A stretch of DNA of 64,000 nt, taken from the NCBI GenBank assembly GCA_963712825.1, contig CAVQJP010000016.1, forward strand, positions 186,001-250,000, written 5' to 3'. The DNA comes from AP-15 sp963712825 (GTDB taxonomy: Bacteria > Pseudomonadota > Alphaproteobacteria > ATCC43930 > CGMCC-115725). The position numbers and the translations under genes were made by a program. The notes under the pieces are model-generated. The model was given only the letters and a program-made list of their open reading frames with translations. It was not told the origin of the DNA and did no database searches. Shown here one piece after another: positions 17,389 through 25,757 of the stretch (the stretch's first letter is position 1; each line of letters starts with the position of its first letter).

Positions 17389-19743
17389 TTATTCGGCGCG
17401 GGCCTCGCGGATCGCGCGCCAGACGCGCTCGGGGGTGGCGGGCATGTCGATGTGCGCGACGCCATATTCGGCAAGCGCGTCGACCAGCGCGTTCACGACC
17501 GACGGCAGCGCGCCGGCGCAGCCCGCCTCGCCGCAGCCCTTGGCGCCCAGCGGGTTGGTCTTGGCCGGGACCGGATGGCTGGCGCTGGTAAACATCGGCG
17601 CATCCTCGGCGCGCGGCAGTGCGTAATCCATGTAGGAGCCGGTCAGCAATTGGCCGTGCTCGTCATAGACCGTGCGCTCGCGCAACGCCTGGCCGATCCC
17701 CTGGACAATGCCGCCATGCGCCTGCCCGGTGACGAGGAGCGGGTTGATCACAACGCCGAAATCGTTGACGAAGCTGTAGCGCACGACCTCGACCAAGCCG
17801 GTCTCGGGGTCGACCTCGACCTCGGCAATGTGGCAGCCATTGGGAAACGCCGAGGGCGGGCCGTCGCTGACGTTGGCGATGTCCAGGCTCTGCGGCAGCT
17901 CCGGCGGCAATTCCAGCCCGGTGCGGATTTTTTCGGCCAATTCCATGATCCCGACCGAGCGGTCGGTGCCGGATATGACAAACCGGCCGGCGCGGAACTC
18001 GATGTCGGCTGCTGCCGCCTCCAGCACATGGGCGGCGATGTCTTTGCCCGCCCCGATGCATTTGTCGGCGGCCTCGACGATCGCAACCCCGCTCGTCATC
18101 ATCGATTTCGAGCCGCCGGTGCCGCCGCCGGCAATCAGCTCGTCGCTGTCGCCTTGCAACAGTTTTATGCGGGCGAACGGGATGCCGAGCCGCGCCGCCA
18201 ATACCTGGGCAAAGGGCGACCAATGCCCCTGGCCGTAATCGAGGGTGCCGGTAATCAGGGTCACGTCGCCATTGGGCTCGAAGCGGATACCGCCCATCTC
18301 GCGGCCGGGCGGGCCGGTCAATTCGAGATAGTCGCTGATGCCGCGGCCGCGCAGCCTGCCCTGCGCCCGGCTCTGCGCCTTGCGCGCGGCAAAGCCGTCC
18401 CAATCGGCGAGCTGGAGCGCGTCGTTCAACAGGTTGGTGAAGTCGCCGCTGTCGTAGGTCGTGCCGTTCGGCGCCTTGTACGGCATCGCCTCGGGCGGGA
18501 TGTGGTTGCGGCGGCGCAATTCGACGCGGTCGATGCCGGTTTCGGCCGCGGCCTTCTCGACCAGCCGCTCCATGTAGTAGTTGGCCTCCGGCCGTCCGGC
18601 GCCGCGATAGGCGCCGACCGGGGTCGTGTTGGTAAAGACGCATTTCGTCGTGACCTCGATCAGCGGTGTCTTGTAGACGCCGAGCGTGTTGCGCACCGCA
18701 TTGTTGGTCGCCGGGCCGGGCGCGCCGTAATAGGCGCCGAGATTGCCGTAGCCGGTTATGCGCACAGCAAGGAATCGGCCGTCGCGGTCGAGCGCCAGCT
18801 CGGCGGTCTGGTCATGGTCGCGACCGTGGCTGTCGGAGACAAAGCTGCCCGAGCGGTCGTCGGTCCACTTGACCGGGCGGCCCAGTTCGCGGGCCGCATG
18901 CAGGATGCAGTAATATTCGGGATAGGTCGGCTGCTTCATGCCGAACGAGCCGCCGACCCGCTCGGTCAAAATCCGCATCTTGTCGCGCCCGACGCCGAAG
19001 ATGCCGGCGACGTAGTTGCGAAAGCCGAACACGCCCTGGCAGCCGACATGCAATGTCCAGTGCTGCCGTCCGCGGTCGTAGTCGGCGATCGCCGAGCGCG
19101 GCTCCATCGCGTTGACGACGATGCGGTTGTTGCGCAGGCGCAAGCGGGTGACATGGGCGGCCGAGGCAAACGCCGCGGCGACCTTCTCGCTGTCGCCGAA
19201 ATGGAAATCGAGCCCGACATTGCCGGGCACGTCGTCGTAGAGGATCGGCGCGTCGGGCGCGTCGGCAAGGGCGGGCTCGGTCACCGCCGGCAGCGCGGCG
19301 ATGTCGGCTGTGACCAATTCGGCGGCGTCCTTGGCCTGCTCGACGGTCTCGGCGACAACCGCGGCCAGCGCTTCGCCGACATAGCGGACCTTGTCCGAAG
19401 GCAGGACGTAATGGGTCGGGCTCAGCATCGGCGTGCCGTCGCGATTTTTCATGACCTGGCGCGGCGGCAGCGGTCCGATCCCGCCTTTCGCCAGCTCCTC
19501 GGCGGTGTAGATCGCGAGCACGCCGGGCATTGCCCGCGCCGGCGCGGCGTCGATGCCACGAAGGATGCCGTGGGCGGTGTGGCTTCTGACCATCACGGCA
19601 TAGGCCTGGCCCGGCAGGCTGATGTCGTCGGCGTAGCGGCCTTCGCCGCGCAGCAGCACCGGATCTTCCGAGCGCGGCACCGGCTGGCCGATCGCGAACT
19701 TCTCCTCAGGCCCCAAAAGAGCCGGGTCGATGTAGTCGTCCAT
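17389..19743 (-). CDS. CoxL-like molybdenum hydroxylase large subunit, orphan
   Basis: A 784-residue molybdopterin-binding subunit of the xanthine dehydrogenase/CO dehydrogenase family. The order of motifs fits: an N-terminal aldehyde oxidase a/b hammerhead (GEGRYADDISLPGQAYAVMVRS), GGSFGMK, then the molybdenum-proximal loop AYRGAGR, which is the form II signature rather than the CO-oxidising form I AYxCSFR. Later come GTLDYGQGHWS and GAKGCGEAGC, whose Glu is the catalytic base. So an oxidoreductase of unknown substrate, probably not a true CO dehydrogenase. The FAD (CoxM) and iron-sulfur (CoxS) partners are not next to it. The ATG at 19743 follows AAAGGGA. Confidence 0.92.
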   Translation of the reverse strand: MDDYIDPALLGPEEKFAIGQPVPRSEDPVLLRGEGRYADDISLPGQAYAVMVRSHTAHGILRGIDAAPARAMPGVLAIYTAEELAKGGIGPLPPRQVMKNRDGTPMLSPTHYVLPSDKVRYVGEALAAVVAETVEQAKDAAELVTADIAALPAVTEPALADAPDAPILYDDVPGNVGLDFHFGDSEKVAAAFASAAHVTRLRLRNNRIVVNAMEPRSAIADYDRGRQHWTLHVGCQGVFGFRNYVAGIFGVGRDKMRILTERVGGSFGMKQPTYPEYYCILHAARELGRPVKWTDDRSGSFVSDSHGRDHDQTAELALDRDGRFLAVRITGYGNLGAYYGAPGPATNNAVRNTLGVYKTPLIEVTTKCVFTNTTPVGAYRGAGRPEANYYMERLVEKAAAETGIDRVELRRRNHIPPEAMPYKAPNGTTYDSGDFTNLLNDALQLADWDGFAARKAQSRAQGRLRGRGISDYLELTGPPGREMGGIRFEPNGDVTLITGTLDYGQGHWSPFAQVLAARLGIPFARIKLLQGDSDELIAGGGTGGSKSMMTSGVAIVEAADKCIGAGKDIAAHVLEAAAADIEFRAGRFVISGTDRSVGIMELAEKIRTGLELPPELPQSLDIANVSDGPPSAFPNGCHIAEVEVDPETGLVEVVRYSFVNDFGVVINPLLVTGQAHGGIVQGIGQALRERTVYDEHGQLLTGSYMDYALPRAEDAPMFTSASHPVPAKTNPLGAKGCGEAGCAGALPSVVNALVDALAEYGVAHIDMPATPERVWRAIREARAE

Positions 19744-19820
19744 CGCGGATCCCTTTGCGCATGCGTCGTCGATTTGCTTCAGGATATAGCTAACCGCGGC
19801 GTTTGCAGGACGGAAATAGG

Positions 19821-20900
19821 ATGCCGGACGACAAACCACAGCTTTACCGCGATCTCGCCGTACAACTGGCTGCCTTGCTCGACGGCGAACGCGACCTGGT
19901 CGCCAATGCCGCCAACATGGCGGCGCTGATCGGGCACGGGCTGCCCGGCGTCAACTGGGCCGGGTTTTATTTCCGCGACGGGGCGGAGCTGGTGCTCGGC
20001 CCGTTTCACGGCAAGCCCGCCTGCGTGCGCATCCCGGTTGGCCGGGGCGTGTGCGGCGCCGCGGCGGCGCGCGCCGCCACGGTGCTGGTGCCCGACGTGC
20101 ACGAGTTTCCGGGACATATCGCCTGCGACGCCGACTCGCGCTCCGAATTGGTCGTGCCGCTGCTCGAGGACGGCGCGGTGCTCGGCGTGCTCGACCTCGA
20201 CAGCCATGCGCCCGGCCGTTTCGACGAGGACGACCGCCGCGGTTGCGAGCAGCTGGCGGCGCTGTTTGTCGCACATCACCACCGCCCTGCGGACGAGCCC
20301 GAAGACATCGACCCGGAATCCGGCAGCCGGCTGCCGCTGCCGCGGCGCGAAGACCTCGACGACGAGGGGCGGCAAACATACGACCGCTTGCTCGATCCTG
20401 GGGGCGGAACCCTGCGCGGGCTGCGCGGTCCCGGCGGCATTCAGCTCAGCAGCCCGGAATTGTCGCGGCGGTCACGCCCGGTCAATCATTACCTGCGCTA
20501 CGAGGCCGGGCTCGGCGGGCGGGTGCGCGAATTGGCGATCCTCGCGACCGCGCGCGAGCTCGACAGCCAATTCGAGTGGGCGGCGCACGAGCCGGCGGCG
20601 CTCGCCGAGGGGATTTCGCCCGCGATCGTCGACCTCATTCGCTGGCGCGGCGACACCGCCGGGCTCGCCGAGCCCGAAGCGGTCGTGATCGATCTCGGCC
20701 GCGAGATTTTTGGCGACCGGCGGGTCCGGTCGGAGACTTACAGGCGCGCATTGCGGCTCTTCGGGCCGCGCAAGCTCGTCGACCTCGTCGCGCTGATGGG
20801 CAACTACGCCTCGACCGCGGCATTGCTGAGCGCGTTCGACATGCGGCTCGACCCCGGTTTGCCAGCACCATTGCCGCGACTGTTCGTCCGGCGCCGATAA
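19821..20900 (+). CDS. fusion: free Met-R-sulfoxide reductase (GAF) + carboxymuconolactone decarboxylase-like domain
   Basis: Two domains in 359 residues. Residues 1-155 match fRMsr (MsrC), a GAF enzyme that reduces free methionine-R-sulfoxide: NWAGFYF, then GKPACVRIPVGRGVCG and HIACDADSRSELVVPL, carrying all three conserved Cys. A linker rich in acidic residues leads to residues 190-359, resembling carboxymuconolactone decarboxylase family proteins (VRELAILATARELDSQFEWAAHEPAAL, later LVDLVALMGNY). That part lacks the CxxC of AhpD-type peroxidases. The fused form suggests a redox or aromatic-metabolism link, but this is inference. The ATG at 19821 is chosen over an upstream TTG. Confidence 0.85.
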   Translation: MPDDKPQLYRDLAVQLAALLDGERDLVANAANMAALIGHGLPGVNWAGFYFRDGAELVLGPFHGKPACVRIPVGRGVCGAAAARAATVLVPDVHEFPGHIACDADSRSELVVPLLEDGAVLGVLDLDSHAPGRFDEDDRRGCEQLAALFVAHHHRPADEPEDIDPESGSRLPLPRREDLDDEGRQTYDRLLDPGGGTLRGLRGPGGIQLSSPELSRRSRPVNHYLRYEAGLGGRVRELAILATARELDSQFEWAAHEPAALAEGISPAIVDLIRWRGDTAGLAEPEAVVIDLGREIFGDRRVRSETYRRALRLFGPRKLVDLVALMGNYASTAALLSAFDMRLDPGLPAPLPRLFVRRR

Positions 20901-20952
20901 GCCGGGGGGGCCCCGCAGAGCGCGCCGAACGCGACCGCCGCCGCGGCGGTTC

Positions 20953-21348
20953 TTAATCCGCGGACGCCTCGATCCGCTCCATGTCCTCGTCGCTGAAGCC
21001 GAAATGATGGCCGATCTCGTGGATCAGCACATGGCGCACCAGGCCGGCGAGGTCCTCGCCGGTCTCGCACCAGAAATCGAGGATCGGGCGGCGGTAGAGA
21101 AAGATCATATCGACGCCTGGCCGCGGGTCGCTGACGCTTTTGCGAGGCAGGGCGACGCCGCGATAGAGCCCGAGAATGTCGAACGGGCTGTCGAGGTCCA
21201 TCGCCTCCTCGGTCTCCTCGTCGGGAAATTCCTCGACCCGGATCAGGACGTCGCCGAGGTGCTGCTTCAGCGGCAGCGGGACCGAGGCCAGCGCCCGGCT
21301 GGCGAGCGCCTCGATGTCGGCGAGCGTCGGCGGGCTGTGCCCGGTCAT
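20953..21348 (-). CDS. small zincin-like metallopeptidase family protein
   Basis: A 131-residue protein of the metallopeptidase family once called DUF1025. The zinc motif HEIGHHFGFSD (HExxHxxG) lies near residue 110, preceded by LVRHVL. The conserved DPRPGVDMIFLYRRPILDF and DILGLYRG stretches are also typical of this family. A substrate has not been established for these minimal zincins. It is a monocistronic gene convergent with the fusion gene at 19821 and divergent from phhB, with 71 bases between the two starts. Confidence 0.88.
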   Translation of the reverse strand: MTGHSPPTLADIEALASRALASVPLPLKQHLGDVLIRVEEFPDEETEEAMDLDSPFDILGLYRGVALPRKSVSDPRPGVDMIFLYRRPILDFWCETGEDLAGLVRHVLIHEIGHHFGFSDEDMERIEASAD

Positions 21349-21419
21349 CGGCTCACCCCGCGCTTGACCTCGGCCGCGTCAGCGCGCACTTCGGGGGAAG
21401 GTGACGATCGGAGGGTGAC

Positions 21420-21737
21420 ATGGTCGAGAGGCTGGTCGGCGCGGCGCGGCATGCGGCGATCCACGAACTGCATGGCTGGGTCGAGGTCGCCGATCGCGAC
21501 GCGATCCGCAAGAGCTATCATTTTGGCGACTTCTCCGAGGCGTGGGGCTTCATCTCGCGGATCGCGCTGTTGGCCGAGAAGATGGATCACCACCCGGAGC
21601 TGTTCAACGTCTACAACCGGGTCGAAATCGTGCTGTCGACGCATGACGTCGACGGGCTCAGCGAACACGACATCGCGCTCGCCCGCGCGATCGACGAGAT
21701 CGCCCCCGAACGCGACCGCCGCCCGCCTTTGCCCTGA
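21420..21737 (+). CDS. phhB: pterin-4a-carbinolamine dehydratase
   Basis: A 105-residue enzyme that dehydrates 4a-hydroxytetrahydrobiopterin, recycling the cofactor of aromatic amino acid hydroxylases. The active-site motif is clear: AEKMDHHPELFNVYNRVEIVLSTHD, with the His pair and Asn-Tyr-Val type core. The N-terminal GWVEVADRDAIRKSYHFGDF also matches. No phenylalanine hydroxylase gene is adjacent, so in this organism it may serve a distant phhA or molybdopterin metabolism, as proposed for such orphans. The start follows a GGAGGGTGAC stretch. Confidence 0.92.
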   Translation: MVERLVGAARHAAIHELHGWVEVADRDAIRKSYHFGDFSEAWGFISRIALLAEKMDHHPELFNVYNRVEIVLSTHDVDGLSEHDIALARAIDEIAPERDRRPPLP

Positions 21738-21841
21738 CCGGCCGCCTTTGCCCTGACGGACCGCCTGTGGCCTGAGCGAGCGCGAACTCGGGGGGCGGCA
21801 AGGGCCGGGTGCTGCGAGCGTCGCACCCGCCCCGGCTCCCG

Positions 21842-22381
21842 TTAAAACGGCGCGGTCAGCACTACGTTCGCCAGCTCTACGCCCGGATTTTTGTTGCCGA
21901 GGCCGGCGTTGGAAATGTGGTAAAACCCGACCCCGAGACGCCGGTCATTGGCGAAGCGATAGTCCAATTCCGCTCCCGAGCGGAATTCCCAATAATATCC
22001 CAGGTCGATACCGCGGCCGCCGTTGAAATACCCGCCGGCAAAGCTCGGCGTGAACACGAAATCGTAGGGCAGGTTGACGTCGAATCCGAACCCGACATAC
22101 GTATAGACGGCACCCTTGCCCGTGCCCATCACGCCGACAAACGGCGACAATATCCACAGCGCGTCGCCAAAGCGGTATTCGCCAAGCGCCAGACCGGTTG
22201 TTCCGTGTCCCGGTTTCTTGTCGTCCGGCAATATGTCGAACGCGCCGCCGCCGAGCGCAATGCGCGGCGGATCGCCCGGCGAGCCGAAGGTGATCTGTGC
22301 GGTTGCGGGCCGCGCGTCAAGGATGCCGAGCGCAATCAGCGATCCGATCCCCATGCCACGCGCGGCTGTCGTCAGGTTCAA
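21842..22381 (-). CDS. pagL: lipid A 3-O-deacylase-like outer membrane protein (PagL family)
   Basis: A 179-residue protein with a signal peptide (about residues 1-28, ending ATA) and alternating hydrophobic strands of a small beta-barrel. The PagL catalytic signature FYHISNAGLGNKNPGVE is present near the C-terminus, giving the catalytic His and Ser, and the Glu that completes the triad. PagL removes the 3-position acyl chain from lipid A in the outer membrane. The terminal Phe fits outer-membrane insertion. It lies alone between phhB (convergent) and pip. Confidence 0.88.
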   Translation of the reverse strand: MNLTTAARGMGIGSLIALGILDARPATAQITFGSPGDPPRIALGGGAFDILPDDKKPGHGTTGLALGEYRFGDALWILSPFVGVMGTGKGAVYTYVGFGFDVNLPYDFVFTPSFAGGYFNGGRGIDLGYYWEFRSGAELDYRFANDRRLGVGFYHISNAGLGNKNPGVELANVVLTAPF

Positions 22382-22460
22382 CTCGGTCTCCCCCTGGGCG
22401 CGATCCGCCGGCCCTCGGCAAAGTAGCCGCGGGTGTGCGTCAAAGGCAAACAGCGCGGGG

Positions 22461-23411
22461 CTATTTTCGTTTCAGGCGTTCGGTCGCGAGCACCAATTGC
22501 TCGCGGATGCCGGGCTCCATCGCCGAATGGCCGGCATCGGGGACGATCACGAATTCGGCCTCGGGCCACGCGCGGGCAAGCTCGTCGGCGCTGGCGATCG
22601 GGCACACCATGTCATAGCGGCCCTGGACGATGACCCCCGGCAGGTGGCGGATATGCCCGATCCGGGCGATCAGGTCGCGTTCTCCGGCGAACAGGTGGTT
22701 GCGGAAAAAATGCGCCTCGATCCGCGCGAGGCCCAGCGCCAGCCGCTCCTCGCCAAAGGCGGCGACGGTTTCGGGATTGGGCAGCAGGGTCGAGCACGCG
22801 CCTTCGTAGCCGCCCCAGGCGCGCGCCGCCGGCATGTGAACCGAGGGGTCGGGATCGAGCAGGCGCCGGTAATATCCAGCGAGGAGGTCGCCGCGCTCGC
22901 GCTCGGGCAGAAAGCCGGCGAAGGCGCGCCATGCTTCGGGAAAGACCCGGCGCGCGCCATAGAGAAACCATTCGATCTCTGCCGCCCGGCACAGGAAAAT
23001 TCCGCGCAGGACCAGGCCGGCGCAGCGCTCGGGATGGGTCTCGGCGTAGTCGAGCGCCAGGGTCGAGCCCCACGACCCGCCAAAGACGAGCCATCGCTCG
23101 ATCCCAAGCTCAAGGCGCAGCCGCTCGATGTCGGCGACGAGATGACCGGGCGAATTGTCGGCGGTCTCGCCGAGCGGGGCCGAGCGGCCGGCGCCGCGCT
23201 GGTCGAAAATCACCACGCGCCAATAATCGGGGTCGAAAAAGCGGCGGTGCACGGGTGTGGCGCCGGCGCCCGGGCCGCCGTGCAGAAACAGCGCCGGCAT
23301 GCCGCGCGGGTTGCCCGACTGCTCCCAATACATCGTATGGCGGCTGTCGAGGCGCAGGGCGCCCGTGCGGTATGGCTCGATTGGTGGAAAGAGGTCCCGG
23401 CGAATCGTCAT
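22461..23411 (-). CDS. pip: prolyl aminopeptidase
   Basis: A 316-residue alpha/beta hydrolase that removes N-terminal proline from peptides. The family's motifs are in order: HGGPGAG (oxyanion region), FDQRGAGRS, the nucleophile GGSWGSTLALDYAETHPE, and the catalytic His in DAGHSAMEPG. Length and cap domain (FLYGARRVFPEAWRAF) match proline iminopeptidases. The protein lacks a signal peptide, so it is cytoplasmic. It lies 150 bases downstream of the TIR operon, in the same direction. Confidence 0.96.
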   Translation of the reverse strand: MTIRRDLFPPIEPYRTGALRLDSRHTMYWEQSGNPRGMPALFLHGGPGAGATPVHRRFFDPDYWRVVIFDQRGAGRSAPLGETADNSPGHLVADIERLRLELGIERWLVFGGSWGSTLALDYAETHPERCAGLVLRGIFLCRAAEIEWFLYGARRVFPEAWRAFAGFLPERERGDLLAGYYRRLLDPDPSVHMPAARAWGGYEGACSTLLPNPETVAAFGEERLALGLARIEAHFFRNHLFAGERDLIARIGHIRHLPGVIVQGRYDMVCPIASADELARAWPEAEFVIVPDAGHSAMEPGIREQLVLATERLKRK

Positions 23412-23564
23412 AACTCATATTGCGGTCCCGCCGTATCGTGTGTCATCCCAAAATGCCTGCAATATCTCGGTTTATGCCTCTCTATCCCGTCCTTTCATCC
23501 CTCTGGTTTCGGCCGATATCGGGACGTTTTGGGTCAAAGTTGGGCCGCCGCCGAGGTGGTTGTC

Positions 23565-23915
23565 TTATCCTCTGATCGTTCCGAAAGTTAGCCCATTCTC
23601 AGTCATTTCGCGGAACAAATCGTCACGACCCCGCGGGGGTGGTGAATGTCGCTCTCCTCGTGCGGCACTGCGAATAATCTCCCACATGTCCTGTTGTGTT
23701 CTGTCCCAGACGCATTGGGTCGTCGAGAAATCGTGTTCAATTCCGGTTGCAAGACGATATCCTTCGGACACAATGGGGATCGTCAGGTCGAGCACTCTCT
23801 GCTCATCGCCGTAGTAAGGCATCGCTATCTCGGGACGATGCGATCCTGCGGCGCTGTGGGCAACGGTGTGAATTACGTTCTGCCGGTAAGGGGCTAAGTC
23901 GCACCGAAGCGACAT
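23565..23915 (-). CDS. unknown small protein, third gene of TIR operon
   Basis: A 116-residue protein I do not recognise. Its ATG uses the last A of the stop codon of the upstream TIR gene (TGATG), a strong sign of translational coupling. No transmembrane segment or known motif is visible; the middle is mixed acidic and aromatic (MPYYGDEQRVLDLTIPIV; CVWDRTQQDMWEII), and the tail is charged. Base composition is lower in GC than pip downstream, like the two TIR genes. It could be an effector, sensor or regulator for the TIR proteins; this rests on operon position only. Confidence 0.62.
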   Translation of the reverse strand: MSLRCDLAPYRQNVIHTVAHSAAGSHRPEIAMPYYGDEQRVLDLTIPIVSEGYRLATGIEHDFSTTQCVWDRTQQDMWEIIRSAARGERHSPPPRGRDDLFREMTENGLTFGTIRG

Positions 23916-24334
23916 CAAGCGGTTGTGCCCGTATCCTGCACATGTTTTCCTTGGAGCGCTTGTTGCAGCCGAGCACTAAGTTCGGGTTGTTTGAGTGTCG
24001 CGGCATCGAGGATGTAACCGTCGGCCAACGATCTCAACAGATTTAGATCAGGCTTCGTGCCAGGAGCAGCGACCGCGATAACTTGCTTCCCCAATCCTTG
24101 CGCCATTCCAATTTCAAGCATTATCGATCTGCTCGATAATGAATTATCCGAAAGAATGACCAGAAACGCATCAGCTGCCTGAATTGCTTCTCGGATAGCC
24201 GACGCAAAATCCGTAGCGGAAAATGATGCGGGCTGATCAAGGTTGGTCGCAATGCCCGCCTGAGCAAGAGCACGCGTGACCCACTGCACAAAATCGCGAT
24301 CGTGATCGCTGTACGATAGGAAGACCTTTGTCAT
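23915..24334 (-). CDS. stand-alone TIR domain protein, second gene of operon
   Basis: The whole 139-residue protein is one TIR domain. Strand A is TKVFLSYSDHDRDFVQWV with the BB-loop region after it; strand D is AFLVILSDNSLSSRS, followed by IMLEIGMAQ, where the Glu fits the catalytic position of NAD-cleaving bacterial TIRs. No sensor or other domain is attached. In Thoeris, free-standing TIR proteins make cyclic ADP-ribose signals for a separate effector; whether this one does is inference. Its ATG overlaps the TGA of the upstream TIR gene as ATGA, preceded by GAAGG. Confidence 0.88.
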   Translation of the reverse strand: MTKVFLSYSDHDRDFVQWVTRALAQAGIATNLDQPASFSATDFASAIREAIQAADAFLVILSDNSLSSRSIMLEIGMAQGLGKQVIAVAAPGTKPDLNLLRSLADGYILDAATLKQPELSARLQQALQGKHVQDTGTTA

Positions 24335-24771
24335 ACCTTCTTTCCTTGGACCCTTGTCTTCACTTCCTGAAAATAGCGATCGAGTTCGTTAATATCGACG
24401 AGATTGAGGTCGCTCAACACGGCTCTTCCGCCGCCCGTGTCCAAGTCGCTCAGCGTAACCTGGTAGAGCACCACCACAACGCGTCTCTCGTTTACCCATG
24501 CAGCACCGATCTCGACCCAGACCCAGTTTCGCCGCATCGACCACGGTGTGAATAGCGCCGCAAGCTCATCGCTTCTCGCGACCTCGGTCCGGATAACATG
24601 CCTGAAATCGTCACCTTTATTCAGATCGTCATTATCCAGGAAAGTCTCGGCTCCACAACCGCGCAAACCCGCCGCGATTTGGGCCGCTACCCAAGCATCG
24701 GCACCTCCATGAGAAATAAAAATTCTGTAAGCCGTTGCAGCGGCAGCTGGCGATCGGCGTGGATTCCTCAA
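24331..24771 (-). CDS. stand-alone TIR domain protein, first gene of operon
   Basis: A 146-residue protein, again a single TIR domain after about 15 basic residues. It starts YRIFISHGGADAWVAAQIA, has a long BB-loop with FLDNDDLNKGDDF, and continues ELAALFTPWSMRRNWVWVEIGAAW, placing the candidate catalytic Glu after the Trp-rich helix start. It is clearly different from the TIR protein downstream, so the two are not a recent duplication. The gene leads a three-gene minus-strand operon with overlapping codons. Upstream, 42 bases separate it from the end of recO, which points the same way. Confidence 0.88.
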   Translation of the reverse strand: MRNPRRSPAAAATAYRIFISHGGADAWVAAQIAAGLRGCGAETFLDNDDLNKGDDFRHVIRTEVARSDELAALFTPWSMRRNWVWVEIGAAWVNERRVVVVLYQVTLSDLDTGGGRAVLSDLNLVDINELDRYFQEVKTRVQGKKV

Positions 24772-24813
24772 AGTCGACGCCTCACAGATTTCATTATCAG
24801 AAATAACGCGGGG

Positions 24814-25549
24814 TTATGTAGTGACGGTGAGGTCCGGCCGCAGGCGGGCGGCGAGGCGCGCGCGGGCCGGCGGCAAAGCACGGTCCTGCGGGAGCAGCAC
24901 GTGATGCAGCAGAAAGTGCTCGGTCAACCGCAAGCCGGCCGCGATCTGCGCCGTGTCGGCGGGTGCCGGCCGCCACAGAAACTCGGGGAGCGCCAATAGC
25001 TTATGCTGATACGCCCGGCCGGCTTCGCGCGACACGGCGCGGCCGGTGCGGGGCGAGACATAGGCGAGGTCGACGGGGGCGCCGGTGACCGCGCACCGCG
25101 TCAGGTCGAGACCAAAGCCGAGTGCCGCGAGCAGGCTGCATTCCCAGGCTGACATAATGGGCGGGCCAGTCATAGGCCGAATCGAGCGCCTCGAGCAAAG
25201 CCGCAAACGAAGCGAAGACATCGGCATGCGGCTCGCGCTCGGGCAGGGTCGCGGCGACCAGCGCCGCCGCCGCGGCGAGCCCGGCCAGCCGACCGGCATC
25301 GTCGATAAAGCGTGCGGCATGGGCGCGGACCAGCTCGCAGCCGACCATGCCCAGATGTTCCGGGAGACGCCCGCGCCACACCGCGGCGACCTCGTTGCCC
25401 GGCTGCAACACCGCGCGCTGCCGCGGCGACTGCCCGCCCCGCGCCAGGCCCAGATGCCGCCCGTGCTCGCGCGTCAGCAGCTCGACGATCAGCGAGCTCT
25501 CGCCGTGCCGGCGCAGCGCTACGACAAACCCCGTGTCAGTCCATTGCAT
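24814..25549 (-). pseudogene. recO: DNA repair protein RecO, apparent frameshift
   Basis: RecO anneals single strands and loads RecA with RecR. The N-terminal part from ATG 25549 (MQWTDTGFVVALRRHGESSLIVELLTREHG region, an OB-fold) runs in one frame to YDWPAHYV. The C-terminal part then continues one frame over with WECSLLAALGFGLDLTRCAVTG, the normal next segment, and ends at 24814. One surplus base near 25148-25156 (minus-strand TATGTCAGCCTGGGAA) accounts for it. Both halves look well conserved, so a sequence error or very recent mutation is likelier than an old pseudogene. Order recO-era is usually era-recO; here both are on the minus strand with era upstream. Confidence 0.85.
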
Positions 25550-25591
25550 CAGCGTCGAACGAATGTATCGAACGGCTCGGCCGGGCTAATC

Positions 25592-25724
25592 TCGTCATTC
25601 CCGCGGAAGCAGGAATCCAGAGCCGGCAGGCTCCTACCCTGGACGCCCCCTGTTCAGGCCAGAGCCTGCCCCTGGCCCGAACAGGGGGGCAGGCTCTCGG
25701 CCATTGCTTTCGCGGGGGTGACGA
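25592..25724. repeat. interspersed repeat CGTCATTCCCGCGRAAGC, copy 1
   Basis: The era-recO spacer begins TCGTCATTCCCGCGG-AAGC and ends GCTTTCGCGGGGGTGACGA, its inverted copy, about 130 bases apart. An inner inverted pair GAGCCTGCCCC and GGGGGCAGGCTC sits between. The same terminal sequences border the element at 58453-58535, with a different middle. This is a family of palindromic repeats with matching ends. Confidence 0.8.
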
Positions 25725-25757
25725 ATTTCGACTGGAGGGCTGCAATAAAGTCTGCAA

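Noticed and set aside
17452..19929. An 825-codon open frame on the plus strand opposite the CoxL-like gene
   Set aside because: Antisense to a well-supported gene; no known motif, no ribosome site, and composition typical of a GC-rich shadow frame.
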